A stretch of DNA of 64,000 nt, taken from contig OZ251578.1 in NCBI GenBank assembly GCA_965243835.1, positions 2,790,001 through 2,854,000 of the forward strand, written 5' to 3'. How positions within the stretch are numbered: position 1 is the first letter of the stretch; each line of letters begins with the position of its first letter. Shown here one piece after another: positions 49,743 through 58,240 of the stretch. Made by a program: the position numbers and the translations under genes. This DNA comes from G965202665 sp965243835. GTDB lineage: Bacteria; Actinomycetota; Acidimicrobiia; Spongiisociales; Spongiisociaceae. Below the pieces are notes generated by a model. It was not told the DNA's origin. It saw only the letters and a list, made by a program, of their open reading frames with translations, and made no database searches.

Positions 49743-52700
49743 GTGCGTAGTCGTTTAGCCCGTTGGAGAAGCAGGAGCGGTCGGGGGAGGCCGCGTCGCG
49801 TGCGGGGGGTGGTGCGGGTGCGGGTGGTGCGGGGTCGTCATGTTCCGTATCGGCGGGATTTGTTTTTGGAGTGTTTGGGTTGGTGGGGGCGGGAGTTGCG
49901 TCGGGGGCGGTGGGGTTTGTCGGTTGTTTTGCTGGTGGCGGTGGGGGTGTCGGGCCCGTGGCTGATCCCGGGGGCGGGGGACGGGTCGGAGACGGCAGCG
50001 GCGGAGGCTGGGCAGGAAGCGGACAGCGATGGAGGCGGTACGGCGGGGTCGTCCGACGGCGCGAGCGGCGCCGGGGGGTCAGGGGGTTCGTATGTGTGTC
50101 CGGATGCGCCGCCTACTTATACGTTTAGCAGTAGGACGACGGGTTCGGATGGGGTGGTGTCGTGTTCTTTCACCCGGTCGGGATCTGCGAGCGTGTCTGC
50201 GGATTCGGTTACCAGTTTTTCGTGTCCGGCGGCGCTTCCTACGTTTAGTTTCCAGTCTCGGGTGGGAACGACTTGCAACTACACTCGTGACGCCAGTACC
50301 AGTTTGCCGGTGAGTTCCCGAACTTCTTATTCCTGCCCGCCCGCCCCGACGGGAGGGTTCGGAAGCGGAGTCCGCAACGGCGACACCTGCACCTACACCC
50401 GCAGGGGAAGCACCACCCTGCCCGCCAACACCCGAACCTCCTACTCCTGCCCCTCCGCCCCAACCGGGGGTTTCGGGAGCGGGGTCCGCAACGGCGACAC
50501 CTGCACCTACACCCGCAGGGGAAGCACCACCCTGCCCGCCAACACCCGAACCTCCTACACCTGCCCCTCCCCGCCCTCCGGAGGTTACGGCACCGGAGTC
50601 CGCCGAGGGACCACCTGCACCTACACCCGCTCGGGAAGCACCACCCTACCCGCCAACCGCACAACCCGCTACTCCTGCCCCTCCGCCCCGTCGGGAGGCT
50701 ACGGCACCGGAGTCCGCCGAGGGACCACCTGCACCTACACCCGCTCGGGAAGCACCACCCTACCCGCCAACCGCACAACCCGCTACTCCTGCCCCTCCGC
50801 CCCGTCGGGAGGCTACGGCACCGGAGTCCGCCGAGGGACCACCTGCACCTACACCCGCTCGGGAAGCACCACCTTGCCGGCGCGGGTGCGGTCTTCTTCT
50901 TACTGTCCGTCGTCGCCTTCTACGTTTCGTTACTCGCGTCGTAATGCGGGGACCTGCTACTACACCCGCTCCGCGTCTACCACCCGCACGGCTACCTACA
51001 GCATCATCACCCGCCGCTACCACTGCCCTTCCACTCCGTCCACTTTTCGTTACAGCCGCCGGAGCGGGTCCACTTGCTATTACACCCGCTCCGGGAGCAC
51101 TACCCGCTCGCCCGTGGTCAGAATCTATTATTCCTGCCCCTCGGCTCCCTCCGGGGGCTACGGCGCCGGCGTACGCAGGGGAAACACCTGCACCTACACA
51201 CGCTCCACCCAAACCACCCGCCGGGCCAACGCCCGAACTATCTACACCTGCCCATCCGCGCCCGCCACCTACTCCTACAGTCGACGCAACGGAGGAACCT
51301 GCACCTACACACGCACCCCCAAAACCACCCAACCCGCCAACACCAGAACCATCTACTCCTGCCCGCCCAGGCCCTCCGGAGGCTACGGACCCGGCGCCCG
51401 CAACGGCACAACCTGCACCTACACACGCACCCCAACCACCACCCAACCCGCCAACACCAGAACCATCTACACCTGCCCATCCGCGCCCGCCACCTACTCC
51501 TACAGTCGACGCAACGGAGGAACCTGCACCTACACACGCACCCCCAAAACCACCCAACCCGCCAACACCAGAACCATCTACTCCTGCCCGCCCAGGCCCT
51601 CCGGAGGCTACGGACCCGGCGCCCGCAACGGCACAACCTGCACCTACACACGCACCCCAACCACCACCCGCCCCGCCAACACCGCCATCGTGCGCTTCTG
51701 CCCGACCGCGCCCGACACCTACGCCTACGCCAGCAAAACATCCACCACCTGCCGCTACACCCGCACCGGCACAAACACCCAACCCGCGCAAACCAACACC
51801 ACCTACTCCTGCCCCGCCGCCCTCACCGGAGGCTACCAATTCACCCAACGCAACAACGCCACCTGCCACTACACCCGCACCCCCACCTCCACCACCCTAC
51901 CCGCCACCTACACACTCCCCACCAGCACCACCACTACTACCACCACCACGACCACCGCCCCGGCAACCACGAGCACTACTACCACAACAACACCCGTAAC
52001 AAGAACCACACCCACCACCGCTCCTTCTGCAACCACTACTACAAGCACCACTACGACCACCACTCTCGGCGCAGTCTACAACCCGAAAGCCAACGGACAC
52101 AGCCCCACCACTACCATCATAACCAACCCCACCAACGGTAAAAAAACCACCTATGGGCAAAGCCTAATAGAATGGCTAACCGTACCAACAGCCACCAAAT
52201 ACAAACTAATCTACGAAGCAGAACCATTCACCGGCCAAAACGAAACAGAACACAACATACCCCGCCCAACCAACCAACAACTACTGAGAGGCATCAAACT
52301 AACAACACTATACAAAATAACAATAGAAGCCTACAACCACAACACCCTAATAGCCAAATCACACCCAATCTACACATACCCAACTGACGTTGAAACCAGT
52401 GTTGATAAAGGCGAAACTGTAGCTGGTATCCCTATTATGGGATACCGTCGAACGAATACTTATAATTACAAAATATGCCAAAATGGCATGCCATCCGATA
52501 ATCGCGGTCGAATAGTACAGGAAATAAAAAGGGGTACTGGAGTTTGGAAAACAAGTACCCAATACTTCCTCACAGGTATTGGAATTATTAAATATCAATG
52601 CACGACCGCTAATCGAAACTTTAACTTCCTGCTTGGCGAGAGAGCAAACTTTTTGTTCTTATTAAATACTGCAGACATGGCGGAATACTGTAAATCGGAT

Positions 52701-53027
52701 GATTTACCATTGGGGTGTGCCAAAAAGGCACCTAAAACTCGTAATATTTTAAGTTATACAAATATTGCTATTGAAGATAATCATGCCAAACATCTTGAAT
52801 GCGTTGCAGAAGACCATGAGACCGAAAATAATAAAAGATGTAAAGAAGACTTGAAGAAAGGATGTACATTATTGTCTAGAATAGTTATGCATGAAACTGG
52901 TCATGCTTATGGTCTGCATCATCCAAAGGTGGCCGAAATTTCAGTGATGCATACTATTAAAGACAATTTCTGCCGACCAACCCAACTTGATGTTGTGGCA
53001 GTCAAAACTATATATCAATCGCGTTGA
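49743..53027 (+). CDS. Secreted Cys-repeat protein with C-terminal metzincin metalloprotease
   Basis: A 1094-residue mosaic. An Arg-rich N-terminus and one hydrophobic segment (WGLSVVLLVAVGVSGPWLI, near 60-78) act as signal/anchor. Sixteen repeats of about 38 residues follow (117 to about 725), each with two Cys in the frame (S/T)CPSAP...TCTYTR..TTLPANTRT. Then come a Thr-rich linker, an FnIII-like domain (about 790-885) and a metalloprotease domain with HETGHAYGLHH near residue 1050 (zinc site HExxHxxGxxH) and a Met-turn candidate SVMHT. GC falls sharply after about 52,080, so the protease part appears to be acquired. GTG 49743 is the chosen start; TTG 49680 is possible. Confidence 0.7.
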   Translation: MRSRLARWRSRSGRGRPRRVRGVVRVRVVRGRHVPYRRDLFLECLGWWGRELRRGRWGLSVVLLVAVGVSGPWLIPGAGDGSETAAAEAGQEADSDGGGTAGSSDGASGAGGSGGSYVCPDAPPTYTFSSRTTGSDGVVSCSFTRSGSASVSADSVTSFSCPAALPTFSFQSRVGTTCNYTRDASTSLPVSSRTSYSCPPAPTGGFGSGVRNGDTCTYTRRGSTTLPANTRTSYSCPSAPTGGFGSGVRNGDTCTYTRRGSTTLPANTRTSYTCPSPPSGGYGTGVRRGTTCTYTRSGSTTLPANRTTRYSCPSAPSGGYGTGVRRGTTCTYTRSGSTTLPANRTTRYSCPSAPSGGYGTGVRRGTTCTYTRSGSTTLPARVRSSSYCPSSPSTFRYSRRNAGTCYYTRSASTTRTATYSIITRRYHCPSTPSTFRYSRRSGSTCYYTRSGSTTRSPVVRIYYSCPSAPSGGYGAGVRRGNTCTYTRSTQTTRRANARTIYTCPSAPATYSYSRRNGGTCTYTRTPKTTQPANTRTIYSCPPRPSGGYGPGARNGTTCTYTRTPTTTQPANTRTIYTCPSAPATYSYSRRNGGTCTYTRTPKTTQPANTRTIYSCPPRPSGGYGPGARNGTTCTYTRTPTTTRPANTAIVRFCPTAPDTYAYASKTSTTCRYTRTGTNTQPAQTNTTYSCPAALTGGYQFTQRNNATCHYTRTPTSTTLPATYTLPTSTTTTTTTTTTAPATTSTTTTTTPVTRTTPTTAPSATTTTSTTTTTTLGAVYNPKANGHSPTTTIITNPTNGKKTTYGQSLIEWLTVPTATKYKLIYEAEPFTGQNETEHNIPRPTNQQLLRGIKLTTLYKITIEAYNHNTLIAKSHPIYTYPTDVETSVDKGETVAGIPIMGYRRTNTYNYKICQNGMPSDNRGRIVQEIKRGTGVWKTSTQYFLTGIGIIKYQCTTANRNFNFLLGERANFLFLLNTADMAEYCKSDDLPLGCAKKAPKTRNILSYTNIAIEDNHAKHLECVAEDHETENNKRCKEDLKKGCTLLSRIVMHETGHAYGLHHPKVAEISVMHTIKDNFCRPTQLDVVAVKTIYQSR
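50094..51923 (+). repeat. Sixteen coding repeats of about 114 bp, some identical
   Basis: Tandem repeats inside the preceding gene. Two adjacent 225-bp units (51240-51464 and 51465-51670 onward) are identical at the nucleotide level over about 206 bp, and units 5-7 (about 50,555-50,870) are almost identical. Such exact repeats promote expansion and contraction of the protein stalk. Confidence 0.85.
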
Positions 53028-53040
53028 AAATGGAGGGCTC

Positions 53041-54675
53041 ATGAAAAGCAGGACTACTATAGCTCTAATGATACTACCACTTTCGTTACTTATACCGAGT
53101 TGCGGAGGAGAAATGGATAGTGTTTGGGAAACCGAACCCACTGGGGTAGTTTCTATTTCTCCTGGTGTTGAACCTTCCTCTACTATCATATCTTTGGTTC
53201 CTATTATTGATATAACAGTAGTGACAACCTTGGCAAATACTGTACGATATAATGAAATGGGAAGACCAACAATATCCTACCTAAAGGATACTATTTCGCC
53301 ATGTATTCCTATAGATAAATCAAGCCAGAATCCTTGCGAATTCGGTACTCCTCCTGTAGTAGAGACCGCTTCATCTGAGGGATCGATTCCTGGCTGGCCC
53401 TTGCGTGACGATATGCCTCCTTCTTTTACCGGAATGTTATTAGGTGAGGTGGCAAGTGAGTACTACCCTCAAGCTGTTCCTCATATAGTAGTGAGAGGTA
53501 CGGTAATACCAAATACAACCCGATGTGAATTATATCCGTTAAGAACCTTCCCATATAGTACCAGCCAAATTCAAGGAGTTGAACATTATCATTGCTTTGC
53601 TAATGTTAAAATAAATGAATACATTGTAGGAACAGGGCCCCCTGAATTAACAGTATCGCTTCACCGTGAATCACTGGTGGGCCTCGACGTAGATGATTGG
53701 TCGAATATCAAAGATGATGTTGAAATGAATTACCTTGATAACCCCCAATTGAGAACTGCGGTAGCATATGAAGGTAGAGAACTGATAATATTTCTTAAAC
53801 CGCCATCCACTATTGCCGTGGAATCCTGGACCCGAGGTTGGCTATTTGCCATATGGTTTGTACAACGTATGGGAGACGAGATAAGAGCTGTTGCGTCAAA
53901 TATCAGGTACGCTAGGACAGAGGAACAAAGGAATCGTTTGGACTTGCCTCTAAACGAATTTACAAGACAGGTTAAGCAAGCGGCAGAAGAAAGGGTAACT
54001 ATTACTGGAGGTAGACTTGGAATCAACGCTTCCCTCCCTCTACTGATAACAGATGCCAATCATTTGCGAGAACATTATCTAGAAGCGGGTGCCCTCTATA
54101 ACGATACAGATAGAGCCACCGTCCTACCCCCACCGGTCCCGGGCGAAGACGACCCCGATCCGGGCACCATCCAGACCGACGAGGGAACGACGGTATCTTC
54201 GACTCCGGAACCGGGTGAGGAAACAACCGCCCCGCCCGCTACCGACGACGCCAGCCTAACAGTGGAACAGAACACAACCACCACAACCGCTCCCACCACT
54301 ACGGAAACGGAAACACCAATCACAACCGAGAGTGCTCCCACCGTCACCACCACTACGGAAGCAACGGAGATCACAACCACTACTACCGAACCTGCCCCTA
54401 CGGAACCAGTAACCGGAACCACCACTACCGTCCCGGTTGCGGATCCAGGCGAGGAAGAAGTCGCCCCAGCACCGAATGAACCACCCGGAGAAGAAACAGA
54501 AACCACAACATCGCTCATGCCGACGGAAACCACCACTACGCCAAGCAATGACGACGGTGCACCCAGCGAGGAGTCCGCTGACGTTGCCCCAACTGATGAT
54601 GACGATACCAAGCCCGAGATTACCGATAACCCCGGCGAAGCGCAAACCACCACTACTACCCTAGTTGTTGAATGA
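53041..54675 (+). CDS. Lipoprotein with Thr-rich stalk, family member 1
   Basis: A 544-residue lipoprotein: signal peptide with lipobox LLIPSC at residues 16-21, a globular domain of about 340 residues (PHIVVRGTVIPNTTRC, HYHCF, NEYIVGTGPPELTVSLHRES, EGRELIIFLKPP, ITDANHLREHYLEAGA), then a Thr/Pro/Glu-rich stalk of about 180 residues. No known family. The globular part is AT-rich while the start of the stalk is GC-rich. GGAGGG precedes ATG 53041, 13 bp after the metzincin gene. First of three tandem paralogues; function unknown, location outer face of the membrane. Confidence 0.75.
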   Translation: MKSRTTIALMILPLSLLIPSCGGEMDSVWETEPTGVVSISPGVEPSSTIISLVPIIDITVVTTLANTVRYNEMGRPTISYLKDTISPCIPIDKSSQNPCEFGTPPVVETASSEGSIPGWPLRDDMPPSFTGMLLGEVASEYYPQAVPHIVVRGTVIPNTTRCELYPLRTFPYSTSQIQGVEHYHCFANVKINEYIVGTGPPELTVSLHRESLVGLDVDDWSNIKDDVEMNYLDNPQLRTAVAYEGRELIIFLKPPSTIAVESWTRGWLFAIWFVQRMGDEIRAVASNIRYARTEEQRNRLDLPLNEFTRQVKQAAEERVTITGGRLGINASLPLLITDANHLREHYLEAGALYNDTDRATVLPPPVPGEDDPDPGTIQTDEGTTVSSTPEPGEETTAPPATDDASLTVEQNTTTTTAPTTTETETPITTESAPTVTTTTEATEITTTTTEPAPTEPVTGTTTTVPVADPGEEEVAPAPNEPPGEETETTTSLMPTETTTTPSNDDGAPSEESADVAPTDDDDTKPEITDNPGEAQTTTTTLVVE

Positions 54676-54688
54676 TTATGCTAGGATT

Positions 54689-55945
54689 ATGAAACGAAAT
54701 AGAGATTCTCGGGGCCTTGTTTGCCTGGTACCAGTGCTGGCTTTCTTCGTACTTGCTTGTAGCGAGAGCCTTGGCGAGGTATCGGATAGGGCTGAACCGT
54801 CGTATTTGGAGGAGGTGATTCCTCCTTGCGTTCCTGTTGGAACCGGAGATCCTTGTCAACCGATAACATTCACCCCTTATGAAGAGGATCATAGCCCTGA
54901 CAGTGGAACACATCATTCTTCTTTGATAGTCTTTCCGCCAGATGGTTCTGATCCTGATTTTGTGCAAGTGCTAAACTCATATGGAACTCAACTAATGCCC
55001 GTTCACATAGTCATCAGAGGAGTAGTAAACCCTAACTCCACTAGATGTGGGATCCACCCTATTAAACCGGCTAACTATGCGCCTGAAGAAGTACACATAG
55101 TTGATTGGAGCGATACCCAATTCTATCATTGCTTTGTCGATGTAGCAGTACGGGAATACATAGTAGGCGAGGGCCCACCACTATTAACTGTTGCCTTGAG
55201 GAGATATAATATCGATTCTACTATCGCGGAAAGTTACTCCGCTCAGGAGTTAGAGGAACGTTATAGGAATCGAAAATCTAAAGTAGCCGCTAGCTTCGAG
55301 GGTAAGGAATTAGTTGTATTTCTTACAACACCTTTAACTCTTACGGTAGAGTCGTGGTACATTAAAGGTTTCTTCACTTTTTGGTATGTACAGAAAGGGG
55401 ACAACGGTGAGTACCGGGCTGTGTCCGCGAACATTGTTTATGCCCAAACCGAAGAAGACCGGCAACATCTGGATATGCTTCTAACTGATCTGGTTCAGGA
55501 AGTAAAAGCCGCCGCCCTCAAAAGAAACGAACTAACGGGCGGAAGAGTAACCGACGACCCTTCCACGCCTTTGCTAGTCACCGACGCCAACTACTTGAGC
55601 GACTTCTACAAATCGGCGGGAGCCGTCTACGATGATTCCGAATACGCCACCGTCCTACCCCCGCCGGTTCCGGGCGAAGACGACCCCGATCCGGGCGCCG
55701 TCCCAACCGACGAGGGAACGACGGTATCTTCGACTCCGGTACCGGGCGAGGAAACAACCGCCCCGCCCGCTACCGACGACGCCGGCCTTAGGTCAACTGG
55801 AGAGACGCCACTGGAAACCTATTCTTCCGCAGGTGGGATACCGTACTGGCTCAATTATGATAGAATACCTACGTTCACCGACATTTTACTAGGGCAAGGT
55901 AGTACTTCCGCCGTACCGCACTTGGTAGTACGAGGTGTGGCGTAA
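54689..55945 (+). CDS. Lipoprotein, family member 2, chimaeric 3' end
   Basis: A 418-residue paralogue of the previous protein: lipobox VLAC at residues 21-24, then the same domain (PVHIVIRGVVNPNSTRC, FYHCF, REYIVGEGPPLLTVALRR, EGKELVVFLTTP, VTDANYLSDFYKSAGA). After the GC-rich linker (about 55,640-55,790), nearly identical in DNA to that of member 1, the frame does not continue into a Thr-rich stalk. It runs instead into the N-terminal part of the third paralogue (GGIPYWLNYDRIPTFTDILL) and stops at TAA 55943. ATG 54689 is 13 bp after the previous stop. Confidence 0.7.
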   Translation: MKRNRDSRGLVCLVPVLAFFVLACSESLGEVSDRAEPSYLEEVIPPCVPVGTGDPCQPITFTPYEEDHSPDSGTHHSSLIVFPPDGSDPDFVQVLNSYGTQLMPVHIVIRGVVNPNSTRCGIHPIKPANYAPEEVHIVDWSDTQFYHCFVDVAVREYIVGEGPPLLTVALRRYNIDSTIAESYSAQELEERYRNRKSKVAASFEGKELVVFLTTPLTLTVESWYIKGFFTFWYVQKGDNGEYRAVSANIVYAQTEEDRQHLDMLLTDLVQEVKAAALKRNELTGGRVTDDPSTPLLVTDANYLSDFYKSAGAVYDDSEYATVLPPPVPGEDDPDPGAVPTDEGTTVSSTPVPGEETTAPPATDDAGLRSTGETPLETYSSAGGIPYWLNYDRIPTFTDILLGQGSTSAVPHLVVRGVA

Positions 55946-56767
55946 CCTGATTCGACTCGGTGCGATATCTATCCTATAATAGTGCCGAATTATGTGCAAC
56001 CCAACGCAGATTACTTGCTCGATGATCTATATCACTATCACTGTTTTGTTGACATCGGCATTGCTGAATATATAGTCGGTGCCGGTCCCGCTAAAGTAAC
56101 AGTATCTTTACACCGAGAAAGTCTATATCTAAGCCAGTTGACAGATTGGCATAACCACAAAGATGAATATCTTAGTTCTTGGAACGATCCGGCATCTCGT
56201 ACTGCATCTACATTTGAGGGCAAGGAACTGCTACTTTTTCTTAGTTTGCCAGGTACCTTGGGAGTGGAGACTTGGGTAACTAGAAATCCGTTCAATCTGT
56301 GGTTCATAGAACAGAATCAGGAGAGCGAGTTAAGAGCCATCGCACTAGAAATAACTCTAGCTCAAACTGATGAACAACGTTCTAAAATGGATTTACCCTT
56401 GGCGGAGATGATTAAAGATATTAAAGAGGCGGCAGAGGAAAGAAGCAAGATAACCAATGGCAGGATCGGGGCGGAATCATATCTACCATCATTAATCACC
56501 GATGCCGTCTATCTGCGGGATTTTTATATAACAGTTGGAGCAACCTACGGCGTTACGGAAAACGCCACCGTCCTGCCGCCTCCGGTTCCGGGCAAAGACG
56601 ATTCGGGTATCGCCCCGGCTGACGAGGAGACGGAGCCGGTGGAGGACGGAGCCGCCGGCGGGGGGAACGAACTGATCCTCCTCCCGCGGCTCCGGAACCG
56701 GGTAGCCAATGACCCCGCGGCGGGTCGGGTCGCCGGGTCGGCGGAGGGGGTTGGGGGCGGGCGTAAA
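55946..56767 (+). pseudogene. Lipoprotein family member 3, remnant behind a nonsense codon
   Basis: In the same frame as member 2, directly after its TAA, the paralogue continues: PDSTRCDIYP, YHYHCFVDIG, AEYIVGAGPAKVTVSLHRES, EGKELLLFLSLP, ITDAVYLRDFYITVGA and the linker TVLPPPVPG. Its own signal peptide is missing, having been fused into member 2 by recombination. It has no stop of its own and reads in frame into rex. ATG 55982 could start a short product without a signal peptide. Confidence 0.7.
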
Positions 56768-56769
56768 AT
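56764..56769 (+). promoter_or_regulatory. -10 box of rex
   Basis: TAAAAT ending 7 bp before ATG 56777, in the context GGCGGGCGTAAAATGCGGG, nearly the same as before the next gene. Confidence 0.5.
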
Positions 56770-56776
56770 GCGGGGG

Positions 56777-57412
56777 ATGACGGAGCGCATAGCATCCAAC
56801 AACAACCTGCCCGCGGCCACGGTGGAGCGGTTGCCCCGGTATCTGCGGTGTCTGGAGCAGAGGCCGCCCGCCCAGGCCACCATCTCCTCCACCGAACTGG
56901 GGGCGGGGGTGGGGATGAACGCGGCCGGGGTGCGCAAAGACCTGTCGCGCCTCGGCTCCTACGGCAAGCCCGGCACCGGCTACTACATCGAAGAGTTGGC
57001 CGCCGTCATCCGGCGCCGACTGGGGCTGACCAAGGACCGGTCGGTGGTAGTGGTGGGGGCGGGCAACCTGGGGTCGGCCCTGGCGGGCTACGGAGGGTTC
57101 GCCCGGCGCGGGTTTCGCATCGTCGGCCTTTACGACTCCGCCCCCGGCAAGATCGGAACCGAAATCGGCGGGATACCGGTGCGGTCGACGGAACGGCTGG
57201 TCGCCGACTCCGCCCGCTCCCCGATCGCGGTGGGGATCATCGCCACCCCGGCCGCGGCGGCCCAGGAAGCGGCCGACCTGCTGGTAGAAGCGGGGGCGTC
57301 TTCCATCCTCAACTTCGCCCCGGCCGCCCTCGACATCCCGTCCGGCGTTCACCTGCGGCAGGTGGACCTGGCCACCGAACTGCAAATACTCAGCTACCAC
57401 CTGGCCGGGTAA
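56777..57412 (+). CDS. rex: Redox-sensing transcriptional repressor Rex
   Basis: A 211-residue repressor that senses the NADH/NAD+ ratio and controls respiratory genes. The N-terminal winged helix is residues 10-85 (ATVERLPRYLRCLEQ, SSTELGAGVGMNAAGVRKDL, GSYGKPGTGYYIEEL). The Rossmann domain has VVVVGAGNLGSALAGYGGF near 95 and GIIATPAAAAQEAADLLVEA near 155. ATG 56777 matches the leaderless -10 spacing; ATG 56768 lies inside the -10 box. Its position just before nuoA-G fits control of complex I, as in Streptomyces where Rex controls nuo and cydA. Confidence 0.93.
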   Translation: MTERIASNNNLPAATVERLPRYLRCLEQRPPAQATISSTELGAGVGMNAAGVRKDLSRLGSYGKPGTGYYIEELAAVIRRRLGLTKDRSVVVVGAGNLGSALAGYGGFARRGFRIVGLYDSAPGKIGTEIGGIPVRSTERLVADSARSPIAVGIIATPAAAAQEAADLLVEAGASSILNFAPAALDIPSGVHLRQVDLATELQILSYHLAG

Positions 57413-57436
57413 AACATTCCCGGCGAGCCGGGCGGG

Positions 57437-57442
57437 TAAAAT
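57437..57442 (+). promoter_or_regulatory. -10 box of the methyltransferase gene
   Basis: TAAAAT ending 6 bp before ATG 57449; same sequence context as the rex promoter. It may drive the whole methyltransferase-nuo operon. Confidence 0.5.
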
Positions 57443-57448
57443 GCGGGC

Positions 57449-58240
57449 ATGGCCATCGCAACCCCCGGTTCACCGCCGCCCCGCCCGCCGGGTGCGGACG
57501 AGCCTGCGGATATGCCGGACAAGAGCGAAGGGGAACTCGCCTATTGGAGCGGGCGCAAGCAGGCGGAAGGAGAGTTGCTCAACTCCTGGTACGAGGGTTT
57601 CTACACTACCCATTTCGGTTTGACCCCCGCCGACTACGCCGACCAAAAAGTGCTGGACATCGGTTGCGGCCCGCGCGGTTCCCTGGAATGGGCCGCCGGG
57701 GCCCGGGAGCGGGTGGGAGTGGACCCCTTGGCCGACCGTTACCTGAAACTGGGGGCGAGCGACCACAAGATGACCTATGTGACCGCCCCCGCCGAAGCCA
57801 TCCCCTACGCGGACGGCCACTTCGACATCGTGTGCTCCTTCAACTCCCTGGACCATGTAGACGACCTGGAGGGGGCCATCGGGGAGATCAAACGCCTCAC
57901 CCGCCCGGGCGGGCTGTTCCTGCTGATAACCGACGTGCACGACGAACCCACTCCCCAGGAGCCGATCTGTTTCGACTGGGACATCACCGACCGGTTCGCC
58001 CCCGAACTGATCCCGCAGTCCATCCGGTGCTGGGAGAAAGGTGCCGGAATGTACGCCAGCGTGGCCGCCGCCGTCCCCTTCGACCATTCGGACGCCGCCC
58101 GGCGCTACGGCGTGCTGTCCGCCCGCTTCGTGCGAATGGGGCGGCCGGGCGCGGCGGAGGAGGCCGAACCGGCCGCCGATGGTTTGGCGGAAACGCCCGG
58201 CGGCTCTAACCTGGGACGGCTCCCAAGAGGAAGGCCGTGA
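57449..58240 (+). CDS. Class I SAM-dependent methyltransferase
   Basis: A 263-residue methyltransferase of the Methyltransf_11 type: motif I VLDIGCGPRGSLEW near residue 68, VGVDPLADRY after beta-2, HFDIVCSFNSLDHVDD (motif II/post) near 128 and LTRPGGLFLLITDVHDEP near 155. It overlaps nuoA by 4 bp (GTGA), so it heads the complex I operon. A role in quinone or polyketide-like methylation is possible, but the substrate is not visible. Confidence 0.85.
   Translation: MAIATPGSPPPRPPGADEPADMPDKSEGELAYWSGRKQAEGELLNSWYEGFYTTHFGLTPADYADQKVLDIGCGPRGSLEWAAGARERVGVDPLADRYLKLGASDHKMTYVTAPAEAIPYADGHFDIVCSFNSLDHVDDLEGAIGEIKRLTRPGGLFLLITDVHDEPTPQEPICFDWDITDRFAPELIPQSIRCWEKGAGMYASVAAAVPFDHSDAARRYGVLSARFVRMGRPGAAEEAEPAADGLAETPGGSNLGRLPRGRP

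Noticed and set aside
50094..51923. Regular repeats resembling a CRISPR array
   Set aside because: Repeat length is about 114 bp with no unique spacers, the repeats are coding and variable, and no cas genes are present.
50944..51999. Pro/Thr-rich frames on both strands within the Cys-repeat gene
   Set aside because: They are alternative-frame readings of the tandem repeats; only the chosen frame gives Cys-containing repeats and continues into the metzincin domain.
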